A stretch of DNA of 64,000 nucleotides from Coleofasciculus sp. FACHB-1120 (GCF_014698845.1 NZ_JACJTV010000002.1:186001-250000), one strand, 5' to 3'. Shown: positions 46,573 through 56,340, numbered from the stretch's first letter. Notes: generated by a model not told the origin, from the letters alone. Program-made: numbers and translations.

Positions 46573-47268
46573 ATGAAAACCGAGCAGTATGAATTTGTCC
46601 TTCGGCGTCTGGCTACGATCCTGGCTGTTGGGATTCTAACCTTGAGCCTAATCGCGGCTGTGACCGGAATCCTGTTAGCCTTCTACTACGAACCGGCTGC
46701 GGGTGGTGCTTATGATTCCCTGCAAGCGATCGCTAATGAAGTTTCTAATGGCTGGGTGATTCTCCGCGTTCACGATCTCGCGGGAAATGGCTTAATTGCA
46801 CTGTCTTTAATCGAAATTGTCGTGATGTTTCTGGGCCGACAATTTACGAGTAGTTGGCTAACCGCTTGGATTAGTGGCATTTTATTGACATTAACCGCGA
46901 TCGCACTTGGTTGGACAGCCATGATTCTCGACTGGAGTCAACTCGGCTACTGGCGTCTGAGCATCGAATTGGGAACCATCGAAGCCATCCCTTTTATTGG
47001 CTCTCAGTTACGAGACATCCTTACAGGTGGTGGAGCCATCACGACAGCTACCGTCGAACACCTCTATACCCTACACAGCTACATTTTATCCGTGGGTGCG
47101 ATCGCGATCGCGCTAATCCATTTAGGTGGGCTATTGATACAGGAAATACAACAAAAGCGGCTTCAAACAAAATTAGCCGCCATCAACTTAGCCGCCGAGT
47201 CAGAATTCACGCAAGCAGAGAACGATCCAAAATCTCTCAGCCTCAGCAGTGCTGAGTCACAGCAATAG
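46573..47268 (+). CDS. Cytochrome b6-like (PetB paralogue) membrane protein
   Basis: 231 residues, four-helix cytochrome b N-terminal domain. Helix B has His67, and helix D has His168 and His183 at the 15-residue spacing of cytochrome b6. The residue 14 after His67, where b6 has its other helix B haem ligand, is Glu81. FYYEPA, NEVSNGW and the DWSQLGYW...EAIPFIG loop parallel b6 (FYYRPT, NEVSFGW, PEAIPVVG). No Rieske or subunit IV partner is adjacent. The C-terminal 40 residues are polar and acidic. Electron-transfer role inferred. Confidence 0.85.
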   Translation: MKTEQYEFVLRRLATILAVGILTLSLIAAVTGILLAFYYEPAAGGAYDSLQAIANEVSNGWVILRVHDLAGNGLIALSLIEIVVMFLGRQFTSSWLTAWISGILLTLTAIALGWTAMILDWSQLGYWRLSIELGTIEAIPFIGSQLRDILTGGGAITTATVEHLYTLHSYILSVGAIAIALIHLGGLLIQEIQQKRLQTKLAAINLAAESEFTQAENDPKSLSLSSAESQQ

Positions 47269-47484
47269 CAAATTTATAGCCGCAAATCTAGTTCCACTTA
47301 GTAGCACTTTAGCTATTAAGAGCGATCGCTACACATTTTGAACTAAGCCCTGAGAATGGAATGCTGGGGCGATTGCATTCCAAGTCTCAAAAACGCGAAC
47401 TAAACGAAAATGAAGGGTTTTGTCACCTACTCCTGGCAGGTTTCGGTTGTGTACTTGCTGTGGCTGTGCCGCGACTGCCATTCC

Positions 47485-49425
47485 TCAAGCCTCTGTAGGT
47501 TCTGTTTGAGGTTCTGGTTTGAGTTCTCCCAAAAGGACACCCACACTTGCAGATGAGATGGGCACCTCCTCAACTTCCGGCAGTTTCTCTAGCGCTAGAC
47601 GAGAAGACGGACTCGCACCCGATAAACGCTTCAAGAGTTTTGGTCGAGGGTCATGAAGCACATAAATAATCTGATCTCCCGCTTCCCAATCCTCTGTCGC
47701 AGGCACCACTTGGAAACGCCCCTCCCGTAAAAACAGTAACGGTACTAGCTCTCCAGAACGAATTAAGGCTTGTAGATGAGCCTGTTGAAACGAAAACCCT
47801 GGCTCTTTGAGTGACGTTTTGCCTAACTTCACCTGTCCATCGTTCAGGTATTGATTCCAATTCTTAATTGATAAATTAGGAATGAAAGCTTGGTGAACCT
47901 TACTATTATTAGTCGGTGTGTTCGCTTGGGGAAATACTGCCAATACACGAGGAGGACGAAACTCCTCAATCGCACGCTGCGCCAACACTAAATTCACCTC
48001 CCCATTATTCGTCATTGCCAGGAAGGTTCCCATTGAGTCAAGTCCAGCCTCTTCCAGAACTTCCGTATCCAAACCACTGCTTAAGAATACCCGCAGATTT
48101 TCCTGCTCTGCTTTTTTGCACGCTTCGGGGTCTGTGTCAATTATCACTACAGACTCTCCCTGTTCCTGAAACAAACGGGCAACCAGGCGGCTTAAGGGAT
48201 TACAACCAATAATCACAGCACCAGTTGCTTCCTGGAGGTTGATTTGCAGCCATTGAGCGACCCAACGTGCGGTCAGTCCTTGCAAAAATACGGTCAGGAT
48301 AATCGTGAGGAAGACCAGCGCTTTGATAGAATCACCGCCGTTGATACCCCGTTGTGTCAGAAAAATGGCAAATAGAGAAGCAACCGACGCCGAAACAATT
48401 CCTCTAGGAGCAATCCAGCACAAAAACAGCTTCTGTCGCCAGTTCAGGTCGCTATTGAAGGTACATAAGCCGATGTTAATCGGTCGCACGATAAACATCA
48501 GTGCCAGAACTGTAAACACACTTCCCCACCCCAGCGCAAATACACTGGCGATGGACAAGTCAGCTGCCAGCAGGATGAACAAGACCGAAACGCCAAGAAT
48601 CGTTAATTGGCCTTTAAATCGCCGTAACATCCGTTCCTCTGGGATTGAGGAGGCACCCAGAACAATTCCCGCCATCACAGTTGCCATCAACCCCGACTCG
48701 CTGCGGATTGTTTGCGCTAAACCAAATAAGCCCCACAACCCAGCCAGAACGACCAAGTTATTTAAGTCCTCTGAAAGAAACTTGGCGCGTTTGATAATCC
48801 AACCCATCAACCAGCCACCGACAACGCCAATACCGCCGCCGATGCCTAAGCGCAAGACGAGACCGATGAAAGCTTCGATAGGGTCGGTATCGGCGTTCAA
48901 AATGGTGTCTAGCACCACGACAGCCAAGATAGCCCCTACTGGGTCAATTAAGACGCCTTCTCCCTCCAGTAGTGCTGCCACTTGCCGGTCTACTTGCACC
49001 TGTTTCAGCAGAGGACTGATCACGGTTGGTCCTGTTACGACCACCAAGGAAGCGTAGAGAAAGGCGATAGGCCAGGGAAATTCACCCAACCAGTGAGCTG
49101 CCATACCGCCGCCCAGCAGCGTGATCAGCGTCCCCAATGTCACCAAGTTTCGCAGACTGCCGGAAACCTTCCCCAACTCTCTCAGCTCTAGGTTCAGCCC
49201 CCCCTCAAACAGAATGACTGCCACTGCCAGGGCAGTAATGACCTCTAAGCCCGTACCTAGAGAATGGGGGTGTAGCAGGCGCAAGCCATCTGGCCCCAGT
49301 AGAATGCCAAACAGTAGCAAAAATACGATGCTAGGAACCTGAAGATATTGGGCTAAAACCTGGGCGCTGATACCTGCAACGACCGTGATAACGATTTGCA
49401 GGGTAAGTTCAAAGGATGTTTCCAT
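47485..49425 (-). CDS. CPA-type Na+(K+)/H+ antiporter with RCK/TrkA domain
   Basis: 646 residues. About 12 helices (residues 1-400) form a cation/proton antiporter with an acidic membrane motif (GPTVISPLL, EGEGVLIDPVG). A TrkA-N type Rossmann domain (AVIIGCNPLSRLVARLF, IIDTD, about 405-525) and a TrkA-C-like segment follow, so nucleotide or ion ligands probably gate it. It should regulate pH and Na+/K+ in the plasma or thylakoid membrane. Standalone gene. Confidence 0.92.
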   Translation of the reverse strand: METSFELTLQIVITVVAGISAQVLAQYLQVPSIVFLLLFGILLGPDGLRLLHPHSLGTGLEVITALAVAVILFEGGLNLELRELGKVSGSLRNLVTLGTLITLLGGGMAAHWLGEFPWPIAFLYASLVVVTGPTVISPLLKQVQVDRQVAALLEGEGVLIDPVGAILAVVVLDTILNADTDPIEAFIGLVLRLGIGGGIGVVGGWLMGWIIKRAKFLSEDLNNLVVLAGLWGLFGLAQTIRSESGLMATVMAGIVLGASSIPEERMLRRFKGQLTILGVSVLFILLAADLSIASVFALGWGSVFTVLALMFIVRPINIGLCTFNSDLNWRQKLFLCWIAPRGIVSASVASLFAIFLTQRGINGGDSIKALVFLTIILTVFLQGLTARWVAQWLQINLQEATGAVIIGCNPLSRLVARLFQEQGESVVIIDTDPEACKKAEQENLRVFLSSGLDTEVLEEAGLDSMGTFLAMTNNGEVNLVLAQRAIEEFRPPRVLAVFPQANTPTNNSKVHQAFIPNLSIKNWNQYLNDGQVKLGKTSLKEPGFSFQQAHLQALIRSGELVPLLFLREGRFQVVPATEDWEAGDQIIYVLHDPRPKLLKRLSGASPSSRLALEKLPEVEEVPISSASVGVLLGELKPEPQTEPTEA

Positions 49426-50006
49426 GTTGTAGATTTTGATAAAACCAGCGAAGTTTTATCAATATCAATATCTTTGGTAAAGGATAGTAAATATTAACCC
49501 TTCCTGGCTGCTATGCAATAGTCAACCTGTCTTTGCATCGCACATTTTGAGATGAGTATCTGTATTTTAGGACACTCTGTTGACCAAAAAATATACTGAA
49601 AAGGCAAAAATTTGTCTGTGGTGCGAACAGGGTATATATAGGAGATGCGAATAGAGCAGAGAACAAAAGTGCGATCGCTCCTTTACTGAATGGCTTGCGT
49701 TCAATCAAGCCTCTAAATCCGTTTTTTGAGAAAAATCCAGTAGAACCTCCCCCCAAATCTTCTCCCTGAGCAACCGTTCCTACACTCAGAATGCAAAGAA
49801 CCTCCTCCTGCTGTGCTGGTTCGATCCTTGCAAGCTGTTCTCAGCAAGCCTGCTTCTTGCTGGCATTCCACAGGAGGTAAGGGCATCAATAAACCCGGTT
49901 AGCTGCACTTGTGTTACTTTTATCATTTCTACGGTATCTTTTCGGATACCGCCACTTGCCCCAGACTTGTAAACTTGATCAGCACACGACTTGGATGCCT
50001 AAGACC
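49426..50006. other. Intergenic region
   Basis: These 581 bp lie between the antiporter and the DUF5895-like gene. CTTGCAAGC-type short inverted repeats occur around 49825-49865. No family is recognisable in the 81-codon minus-strand frame at 49511-49756. Confidence 0.4.
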
Positions 50007-50882
50007 ATGAACGCATCTGCGAATTTTGACTTCGACGACGACAGGTTCAACGCACCACCTTCTCAAGTTATCCCTTGGTGCCAGATGATCAATCCTCGAT
50101 ATGGGAAAACTGGCATCCAGCCGCACGGATTGGCGATTAAGCTAGATAACGCTAATGCGGTTGGCTTTAAGCCGGATGCCACTTGGGACCAGGTGCAGCA
50201 TGAGTTTAGCACCGGAGTCGAAACGCTGTTTATCACTAGCACCCCCCGCTTAGTTATCGTGCGGCGGGGACCATTGTCTGTGAAAGACCGTGAAACTGGG
50301 ATGAAACTGGGTACGTTTAAAGATAACTACGATGCTTTCTTGGCAGACAAGCTTAAGTTTAAGACGTTCACTCGCCACTTGATTTTTTTAGTAGGGGAGA
50401 AACAAAAGCTTTTACATCAATTGCCACTGCAATTGACAGTGAATGGTGCGGCAGGTGCTAGTTTTGGAAAATCCTACTGCGAGATGAAACAAGGTCAAGT
50501 AGTCGGTGGATTTATTGCTGAATTGGAAAAGGCTTATGCTCAGTACCGCAAGCAGCCTTTAACACCAAAAGGACCCTTGTTTCATGCTCATGGAATTTTT
50601 TGCCCGTTAATTGAAATGGAGGAAAGGGGCAGCGGCACAAATACTGCCCTGGTGGCTAGTACAGTAGATTATGAGCATCCCACTGCTAAGAATTTAACAG
50701 AATATCTAATTTCTTCCAGTTCTGAGGAGTCTGCGCTCATCTGCAAGACTTTTGAGGAGTACCAAGACTTCGGAAAGGAAAAACCGAAAGAGGAAACCCC
50801 CGCGCCCAAAATGGAGATGGCAGGGGTATCTAGTTCATACGATTATCACGATGAATTTGAGTACGGTGAACCTCCTTATTAA
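50007..50882 (+). CDS. DUF5895-like cyanobacterial protein
   Basis: About 291 residues from ATG 50007 (MNASANFDFDDDRF); ATG 49995 and an upstream frame to 49911 are alternatives without a clear ribosome binding site. Soluble, with an acidic N-terminus, an NPRYGKTGIQPHGLAIK segment and an acidic, Tyr-rich C-terminal tail. It resembles the uncharacterised DUF5895 family from memory. Function unknown. It is followed by a strand switch to mltA. Confidence 0.6.
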   Translation: MNASANFDFDDDRFNAPPSQVIPWCQMINPRYGKTGIQPHGLAIKLDNANAVGFKPDATWDQVQHEFSTGVETLFITSTPRLVIVRRGPLSVKDRETGMKLGTFKDNYDAFLADKLKFKTFTRHLIFLVGEKQKLLHQLPLQLTVNGAAGASFGKSYCEMKQGQVVGGFIAELEKAYAQYRKQPLTPKGPLFHAHGIFCPLIEMEERGSGTNTALVASTVDYEHPTAKNLTEYLISSSSEESALICKTFEEYQDFGKEKPKEETPAPKMEMAGVSSSYDYHDEFEYGEPPY

Positions 50883-51017
50883 ATAGGGCAGAAGTAAAAA
50901 GTTAAAGATAAAAAGGCAAAAGTAAAAACTTCTTACTTTTGCCTTTTTACGTTTAATTTATAGGTGGGATTGGAACGCGATCGCCTCAATTTTTTCTGTT
51001 GCGGGAGGCTGGAAAAT

Positions 51018-52214
51018 TTATTGTTTCAGGAGCAGGTAATACAGTTGCCCATTCCCGCCGGTAACACCCGCGCGATCGCCCGCCCGTTTACCCGTTCCGA
51101 TAAAATAATCTACGCGACCGGGACCGAGAATTGCACTTCCCTTATCTTGGTCGAGTACGTAGCGGCTCACCAGACGCTGTTCGATCTTACCGGCACGATT
51201 AAAGTAGGGAACTCTTGTATGAATTAAAGCTAAAGCACCGGGCGGCATCAAAGATTTATCCGTCGCAATCGAACGCTCAGGTGTCACCGGCACCCCAACG
51301 CTTCCCATCGCTGGGGCACCATTGGTTTCGTTGAAGAAAACAAAGCGCTGATTGCGCGGGATATAGTTACTCAGCTCCAAAGGATTTTGCTGGAAGTATT
51401 TGATCAGCACAGGTAACGTTAGACCGGATAGGGGCAGTTTGCCATCTTTAGCGAGTTCTTTCCCAACACTGGTGTATGGGTAATCGGTTCCACCCGCATA
51501 GCCGACTGTCATCACACCCCCATCGGTCATCTGGAGCTGAGCAGAGCCTTGGATTTGCACCAGGAAGGCTTCTAAGCGATCGCTCATCCAAGCGATTTCT
51601 AGCCCTTTTAGCGGACTGTTCGCTCCCAGCAAGCCATCCTCCCCTTCTAGCTGAACCCTTGTGGGGTGGGGTTTGGGCCAAGAGTTAAAGTTTGACGGCA
51701 TCCCATAGAGGGGATAGCGATACTCTGCTGTCTGCTTGCGGCTGGCTGTATAGGTGGGTTCGTAGTAGGCGGTGTACTGAACGTTCCCCTTATTGTCCTT
51801 GCCTACAGACTGGTACAAGACAAACTCACGCTTGATTGCGGCTTGCAGTTCGGCAGCCGAACGAGAATTAACAACTAGCTGCCGAAAGCGCTCCAAAGAT
51901 CGACGGACGCGATCGCGGGTAATCCCTGGCACCGGATACTGCTGGTAGGCTTGAGCAGCACTGTTTGTCTGTAGATATCGCAGACTGTTATCAATAGAGG
52001 CGATTAAAGCTTTTCGGTCTCCGGCTTGACCGTTTTTTCCCCAGATTTGCTCATCAAGTCCCAGTGCATCTGACCGGCAACAGACGAGATTTAACAGGTT
52101 TGAGTTGACTGGTATCAGCGGAACAGGCAGAGGATCGTTAGCGAGGGCAGGCAAAGCGACATTTCCCAGAGCTATACCGAAGCTCAGGGACAGCAAAGCG
52201 AATGTCTTTCTCAT
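51018..52214 (-). CDS. mltA: Membrane-bound/secreted lytic murein transglycosylase A
   Basis: 398 residues. An N-terminal signal peptide (about 1-25, ending ALA) precedes the MltA domain with YEPTYTASRK, YPLYG, IQGSAQLQM and VGYAGGTDYPY, and a C-terminal 3D domain with GRVDYFIGTG carrying catalytic-type Asp residues. It cleaves peptidoglycan glycan strands to 1,6-anhydro ends. The 86-residue gene upstream is 27 bp away on the same strand. Confidence 0.95.
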   Translation of the reverse strand: MRKTFALLSLSFGIALGNVALPALANDPLPVPLIPVNSNLLNLVCCRSDALGLDEQIWGKNGQAGDRKALIASIDNSLRYLQTNSAAQAYQQYPVPGITRDRVRRSLERFRQLVVNSRSAAELQAAIKREFVLYQSVGKDNKGNVQYTAYYEPTYTASRKQTAEYRYPLYGMPSNFNSWPKPHPTRVQLEGEDGLLGANSPLKGLEIAWMSDRLEAFLVQIQGSAQLQMTDGGVMTVGYAGGTDYPYTSVGKELAKDGKLPLSGLTLPVLIKYFQQNPLELSNYIPRNQRFVFFNETNGAPAMGSVGVPVTPERSIATDKSLMPPGALALIHTRVPYFNRAGKIEQRLVSRYVLDQDKGSAILGPGRVDYFIGTGKRAGDRAGVTGGNGQLYYLLLKQ

Positions 52215-52241
52215 TACTTACACCAAAAGGGGAAGCGATAG

Positions 52242-52502
52242 CTATTCGTAGTCACTTCTATCGACACTTCCAGCGAAGACAGGTTCCACTCGGATTGCCC
52301 TAATGCTGACGGGACGTATAACCATGTACTCGCCCTGGATATTTTTGATCGGCACACTGATAAAGTCCGCGGAGGCGGCTTTGGGCATCAGCTCACCGCT
52401 GTACCACTTCTGAAACTCTTGAATGGTTGCAAAACGCACTTCTGCTTTGTGACCACCTTCTATCATCAGGTGTACAGCGTATTCGGTGGGAGTTCTCGGC
52501 AT
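52242..52502 (-). CDS. Conserved small cyanobacterial protein of unknown function
   Basis: 86 residues, soluble. The sequence (EYAVHLMIEGGHKAEVRFATIQ..., ISVPIKN, MVIRPVSIRAIRVEP) has the alternating pattern of a small beta-rich fold, and I recall similar short cyanobacterial hypotheticals. Located 27 bp upstream of mltA, so probably co-transcribed. Function unknown. Confidence 0.7.
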   Translation of the reverse strand: MPRTPTEYAVHLMIEGGHKAEVRFATIQEFQKWYSGELMPKAASADFISVPIKNIQGEYMVIRPVSIRAIRVEPVFAGSVDRSDYE

Positions 52503-52880
52503 ACAGTCGATTGATTTTCAATCCGTCCTGATTATTATGAGCTGAGAATGGTCGAAAATAACAGGCAATTTCTACGGAATTTTCTCAATAAGGTGATTCG
52601 CCATTAGTCTGTAGCGGCCCACGAATGAAGAATGGTACTGGCTGAAGAGCCTTGAATTAAAATTTAGGCTTCACTGTTAGAGCCTGTTTTAACAGGCTGA
52701 AATTTATATACTGCAAGGATTTTAGGGAGTTTCAACTTACGTCTGGCACCAGTCGCATTACCCACCAGGGGTTTAAACTCCTTCCTACGAAAAGAATCAA
52801 GCCTTCTGAAGAAGACTGAGTAAGAATCTCAGCCCACTTCAATGGACTTGAGTCATGAACTTGAGTTCAATGACGAATGA
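52503..52880. other. Intergenic region
   Basis: 378 bp between the small gene's start and the TIR-like gene's stop. I see no gene, RNA or strong terminator. Confidence 0.4.
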
Positions 52881-53651
52881 CTAGGAAAACAAATTAAACC
52901 GATGCAGCAGAGTTTCCAGCAGAGGCGGTAAAGTTTGATGCAGTTCCGACGCGGTGTTGAACAACAGTTGTTGATGGTTGGGAAGGTCAAAGGGAAACTG
53001 CCCCGACATCTCCGAACGCTCCATTTGAGCCAGTAGAATTTGTTCAGAACGCTTACTCTGAAAAGCGTAGCCAATTTCTATAGAAACATTGGGGCTAGGA
53101 ATGAGTAGGGGCGTTTCTTCCCTGGAAATGCTAGTAATGGGTGTCCCATCAGCAACAAATAGCAGACTCTTCCGGATTTTTCGCATCTGCGTGGTGTTGA
53201 GGCGATTTGAGGCACCTGTGGGGCGATTGGATACTTCTAAGGTCAAAGGAAGACGCGATCGCTTGTTTAATGCTTCTAGGGCGTCAGTCAGTCCCTCTCG
53301 CAGGGCTTCACTCGACGCCGCATATTCAGTCTGATGGCAGAGGAAGATAATCGGTTCCAGATTCGCCATCACCGTCTGTTTGGTGAAATAAATCTCGTGG
53401 CTTGTCAGGTCAATGTTGGAGATTATGTAGCCACCGCTGCCTTCGATGTAAAACTCGACCGATTCCCCTTCTAGATAACGCTGAAACCAAGCTGAGCGTT
53501 TAACATCCTGGCTGTCTTCTAAAAAATCTGCCCGTAATCCAGACTTTAGCAAGCTATTTTTGCTCAGTCGCAGATCGTGGGGACGTTTCTCTAATTCTTT
53601 AATCGGCTCATACTCTTGGAGATACCAGCCTCTCAGGGCAATGATAGCCAT
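52881..53651 (-). CDS. Putative TIR-like/nucleotide-binding protein
   Basis: 256 residues. After an N-terminal part of unknown type (about 1-95), residues about 96-256 look like a TIR-like or nucleoside-deoxyribosyltransferase-like flavodoxin fold: EPIIFLCHQTEYAASSEAL start, SLLFVADGTPI, then SPNVSIEIGYAF with a conserved Glu, ILLAQMERS and FPFDLPNHQQLLF. The N-V-x-x-E-x-G-Y-A followed by PFDL pattern is seen in TIR-like effectors that bind or cleave NAD or nucleotides. It lies 61 bp downstream of the Mo-nitrogenase-domain gene. Role uncertain. Confidence 0.45.
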   Translation of the reverse strand: MAIIALRGWYLQEYEPIKELEKRPHDLRLSKNSLLKSGLRADFLEDSQDVKRSAWFQRYLEGESVEFYIEGSGGYIISNIDLTSHEIYFTKQTVMANLEPIIFLCHQTEYAASSEALREGLTDALEALNKRSRLPLTLEVSNRPTGASNRLNTTQMRKIRKSLLFVADGTPITSISREETPLLIPSPNVSIEIGYAFQSKRSEQILLAQMERSEMSGQFPFDLPNHQQLLFNTASELHQTLPPLLETLLHRFNLFS

Positions 53652-53712
53652 GATGTCCTATCAATAATGCACGAATCTTGCACGTCTTTTTTAAGACGCC
53701 TGAGAAGGAATC

Positions 53713-54090
53713 TTAGCAGTATGCGGTGACATCTTCTCCACATTCGTCTGCTAGATAGCACAGCGCCCGGAAACGTAGGCTTACTACTTCTTCGTAAAGC
53801 GGATTCAGCTTGCACATTGGCGGAATGTGAAACAGGGTGCGACCAAACACTTTGACGTCGCGCTCAAAGGGGCACTGGGAAGGGATCAACTTGCACAGGC
53901 GATGAGCGAGTGCGCGATCGCGCACTTGTATGTTGTCAATCCACTCGCGTAGAGGTTGCAGGAAGTTCAACTGTTTCCCTGCTTTCATGGGTTGTTGAAT
54001 TGGGGATACCTTTTGGGAAACCTCTTCTTGAGGCATCCAGAACCAGCTTGTCAGGGAAATATTTTTTACTGTATACTGGGATACATTCAT
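53713..54090 (-). CDS. Mo-dependent nitrogenase C-terminal domain (PF06967-type) protein
   Basis: 125 residues. The C-terminal 80 residues (HRLCKLIPSQCPFERDVKVFGRT, IPPMCKLNPLYEEVV, RALCYLADECGEDV) match the cyanobacterial family named after a C-terminal domain in Mo-dependent nitrogenase-annotated proteins. It carries several conserved Cys. The name does not prove a nitrogen-fixation role, and no nif genes are present. Good AGGAG ribosome binding site before ATG 54090. Possibly co-transcribed with the TIR-like gene. Confidence 0.82.
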   Translation of the reverse strand: MNVSQYTVKNISLTSWFWMPQEEVSQKVSPIQQPMKAGKQLNFLQPLREWIDNIQVRDRALAHRLCKLIPSQCPFERDVKVFGRTLFHIPPMCKLNPLYEEVVSLRFRALCYLADECGEDVTAYC

Positions 54091-54965
54091 GATGCTTCTC
54101 CTGTGTTAGACCGTCAGACTTTCAAAAAACCTAAATTTAACTGCCTGTCCTTTATCTACAACTGCGACTCTGCTTTTACCGGATGCTGGCTGTGGAATTT
54201 GAGCGTTTCTAGAAACTTTAATCGTTAGACCTACTTATCTAAGACGCGCGATCGCTATTTTTTGTTCTTTGCTCATCCCCTTAAGGGAGCCACTTCGCTT
54301 TTCGATAACACCTGATGTAGAAACAGCATGGGAGTGATGCAGTTAACTTTACAGGGGCAGTAGTTGGTTCATCTCAAATGCCGGTTTGACAGACAAAAGG
54401 CTTCTGAGAACCTTCTGTTATCATCCTCTCTAATTTCTTGTCTATCTTGCGTGAGGAACATCACTGAATATTTGTGAGTGTCCTCTGGAGGTTTCAGTGA
54501 TTACACGTATATATTGCCACTGCACTCTCGCATAAACTTGTCTGCATAGAGGCTGTAAGGTATGTGGTTGCTTTGCTTTCGGCAAAAATGTCCCTAGACG
54601 CTTCGTGGCTCGATCGCTTACTAACTTTTTTAGAGTCAGAGCCCTTTATTTTTATCTTACAACGATAAAATAGCCAATCATTGATAATTATAAGGAGGGG
54701 TGAAAGACGATGAAAGAAACTAGCCAAGTTAGGTAAAACCTTTTTTTCACCTATCGGTTTTAATTCAGCAATTTTGCTGATGAAATACGAAATAAATTTA
54801 GCTAATAATTTACTGAATTAAAGGGGGGATTAAAAACGAAAGTTAAAGCATGAAAGCTACAGCTAATTGATTTGGCTTTCGCAAAACTTCTAAAGAGTAA
54901 AATTTAAAAACATTAAAAGTATATTTCAGGAACTTACGTCCAAAGTTATACAGTAAAGGTAAATT
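54091..54965. other. Long intergenic region
   Basis: 875 bp without a supportable protein gene. Two very short plus-strand frames with purine-rich upstream sequence are visible: 54710-54736 (8 codons behind AAGGAGG) and about 54850-54870 (6 codons). They may be chance or leader peptides of the following GT26 gene. Confidence 0.4.
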
Positions 54966-55862
54966 ATGATAGCTCTACAAAATATATGTGAGTTCAAGGT
55001 AAAGATGAACACCCGAACTTTAACAACCTCTCCAATTAAGACAAATATATTGGGAATTGGAGTCAGCCGCACTAAATATAAAGAATGCACAGACTTGATT
55101 ATTCAAAGTGCCCAATCACGGCAATCTTGTACTGTTGCAGCAGTCAATGTTCATAGCATTACCTCCGCTTATCTTGACCCAGATGGTCATGGCTACCAAC
55201 TCAATCAATTTACTCTGGTTGCCCCTGATGGTCAGCCGGTGCGTTGGGCGCTCAATCTTCTTCGTAATCGTGATGAAGAGATACTTAACGAGCGGGTGCG
55301 GGGTCCAGAGCTAATGTTAAATATTTGCGAACAAGCTGCTGCTAAAGAAATCAGTATTTTTCTATATGGCTCTACGGAAGCAGTTCTGGAAACTTTACAG
55401 AAGAATCTACAAGAAAAATTTCCCAGCTTGATGATTGCCGGAACCATTTCTCCTCCATTTCGCTCTTTAACGCCACAAGAAGATGCGGCATACACCAAAC
55501 AAATTCAGGAATCTGGCGCGGGAATTGTATTTGTTTCTTTGGGTTGTCCTCGCCAAGAAGCATGGGCTTTTAATCATCGCCATCAGCTAGACTGTCCGTT
55601 GGTTGCTGTGGGTGCTGCTTTTGATTTTCATTCTGGCAACATTCCTGAAGCTCCATTCTGGATGCAAAGCCTGGGTTTAGAATGGCTTTTTCGCTTTTTA
55701 CATGAACCAAAACGCCTATGGAAGCGCTATTGGTTACTTAATCCTCTTTATTTGATTCTCCTGGCTTTACAGCTGCTCAAATTACTTCCTGTCGATCAAG
55801 AATCAACTGTAGAAGTAGAAACTAGCAACGTCGAGCGTCGCCCAGAAGCAATCAATCGCTAG
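54966..55862 (+). CDS. WecG/TagA/CpsF family glycosyltransferase (GT26)
   Basis: 298 residues, or 285 from ATG 55005. Family features are ILGIGVSRTKY, AAVNVHSITSA, LVAPDGQPVRWAL, RVRGPELML, FVSLGCPRQEAW and VGAAFDFHSG, with a C-terminal membrane-proximal helix. Members add N-acetylmannosamine or similar sugars to undecaprenyl-PP-GlcNAc in wall or exopolysaccharide synthesis. Standalone gene on the plus strand. Specificity unknown. Confidence 0.92.
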   Translation: MIALQNICEFKVKMNTRTLTTSPIKTNILGIGVSRTKYKECTDLIIQSAQSRQSCTVAAVNVHSITSAYLDPDGHGYQLNQFTLVAPDGQPVRWALNLLRNRDEEILNERVRGPELMLNICEQAAAKEISIFLYGSTEAVLETLQKNLQEKFPSLMIAGTISPPFRSLTPQEDAAYTKQIQESGAGIVFVSLGCPRQEAWAFNHRHQLDCPLVAVGAAFDFHSGNIPEAPFWMQSLGLEWLFRFLHEPKRLWKRYWLLNPLYLILLALQLLKLLPVDQESTVEVETSNVERRPEAINR

Positions 55863-55923
55863 TTAAAAAATGGTGTACCTGTTGCGGATTGAAGTCAATA
55901 GCGATAATGAACCTTCATCTAGC

Positions 55924-56340
55924 TTAGTCACCCGCGATGTGAACAACGATTTCTCGATAATGACCGCGCTGCCGATGTTCCCAAATATAGATTCCCTGCC
56001 AGGTTCCCAATAGCAATTTACCGCCAGCGATGGGGATTTGTTCAGAAGTATGAGTCACAGCAGTGCGAATGTGAGCTGGCATATCATCAGGGCCTTCCGT
56101 ACTGTGGAAGTAGCGATCGCTTTCTGGCGCGAGTTTTGTTAAAAAGTTCTCTAAATCTTTGAGAACATCTGGATCGGCATTTTCTTGAATCAGCAGACTG
56201 GCTGAGGTATGACGCAAAAACAGGGTGCAAAGCCCAGTCTGTATCCGCGAATCTGCAACGATCGCTTGAACTTTGGGCGTGATTTTGTATAAAGATTTGC
56301 CGGGGGTTTGAACGGTAAGTATCTGTTGGTAATGAGTCAT
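55924..56340 (-). CDS. yjbQ: YjbQ family protein (UPF0047)
   Basis: 138 residues, typical length. Contains TLFLRHTSASLLIQENADPDV and HIRTAVTHTSEQIPI, with the conserved His/Asp/Glu cluster of the YjbQ trimer, annotated as a secondary thiamine-phosphate synthase. It lies 15 bp after the glycosyltransferase-like gene on the same strand. Confidence 0.92.
   Translation of the reverse strand: MTHYQQILTVQTPGKSLYKITPKVQAIVADSRIQTGLCTLFLRHTSASLLIQENADPDVLKDLENFLTKLAPESDRYFHSTEGPDDMPAHIRTAVTHTSEQIPIAGGKLLLGTWQGIYIWEHRQRGHYREIVVHIAGD

Noticed and set aside
49511-49756. 81-codon minus-strand ORF
   Set aside because: No family resemblance, no ribosome binding site and amino-acid content unlike a real protein; lies in a promoter-type gap.
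54494-54727. 77-codon minus-strand ORF
   Set aside because: No homology that I recognise and no supporting translation signal.
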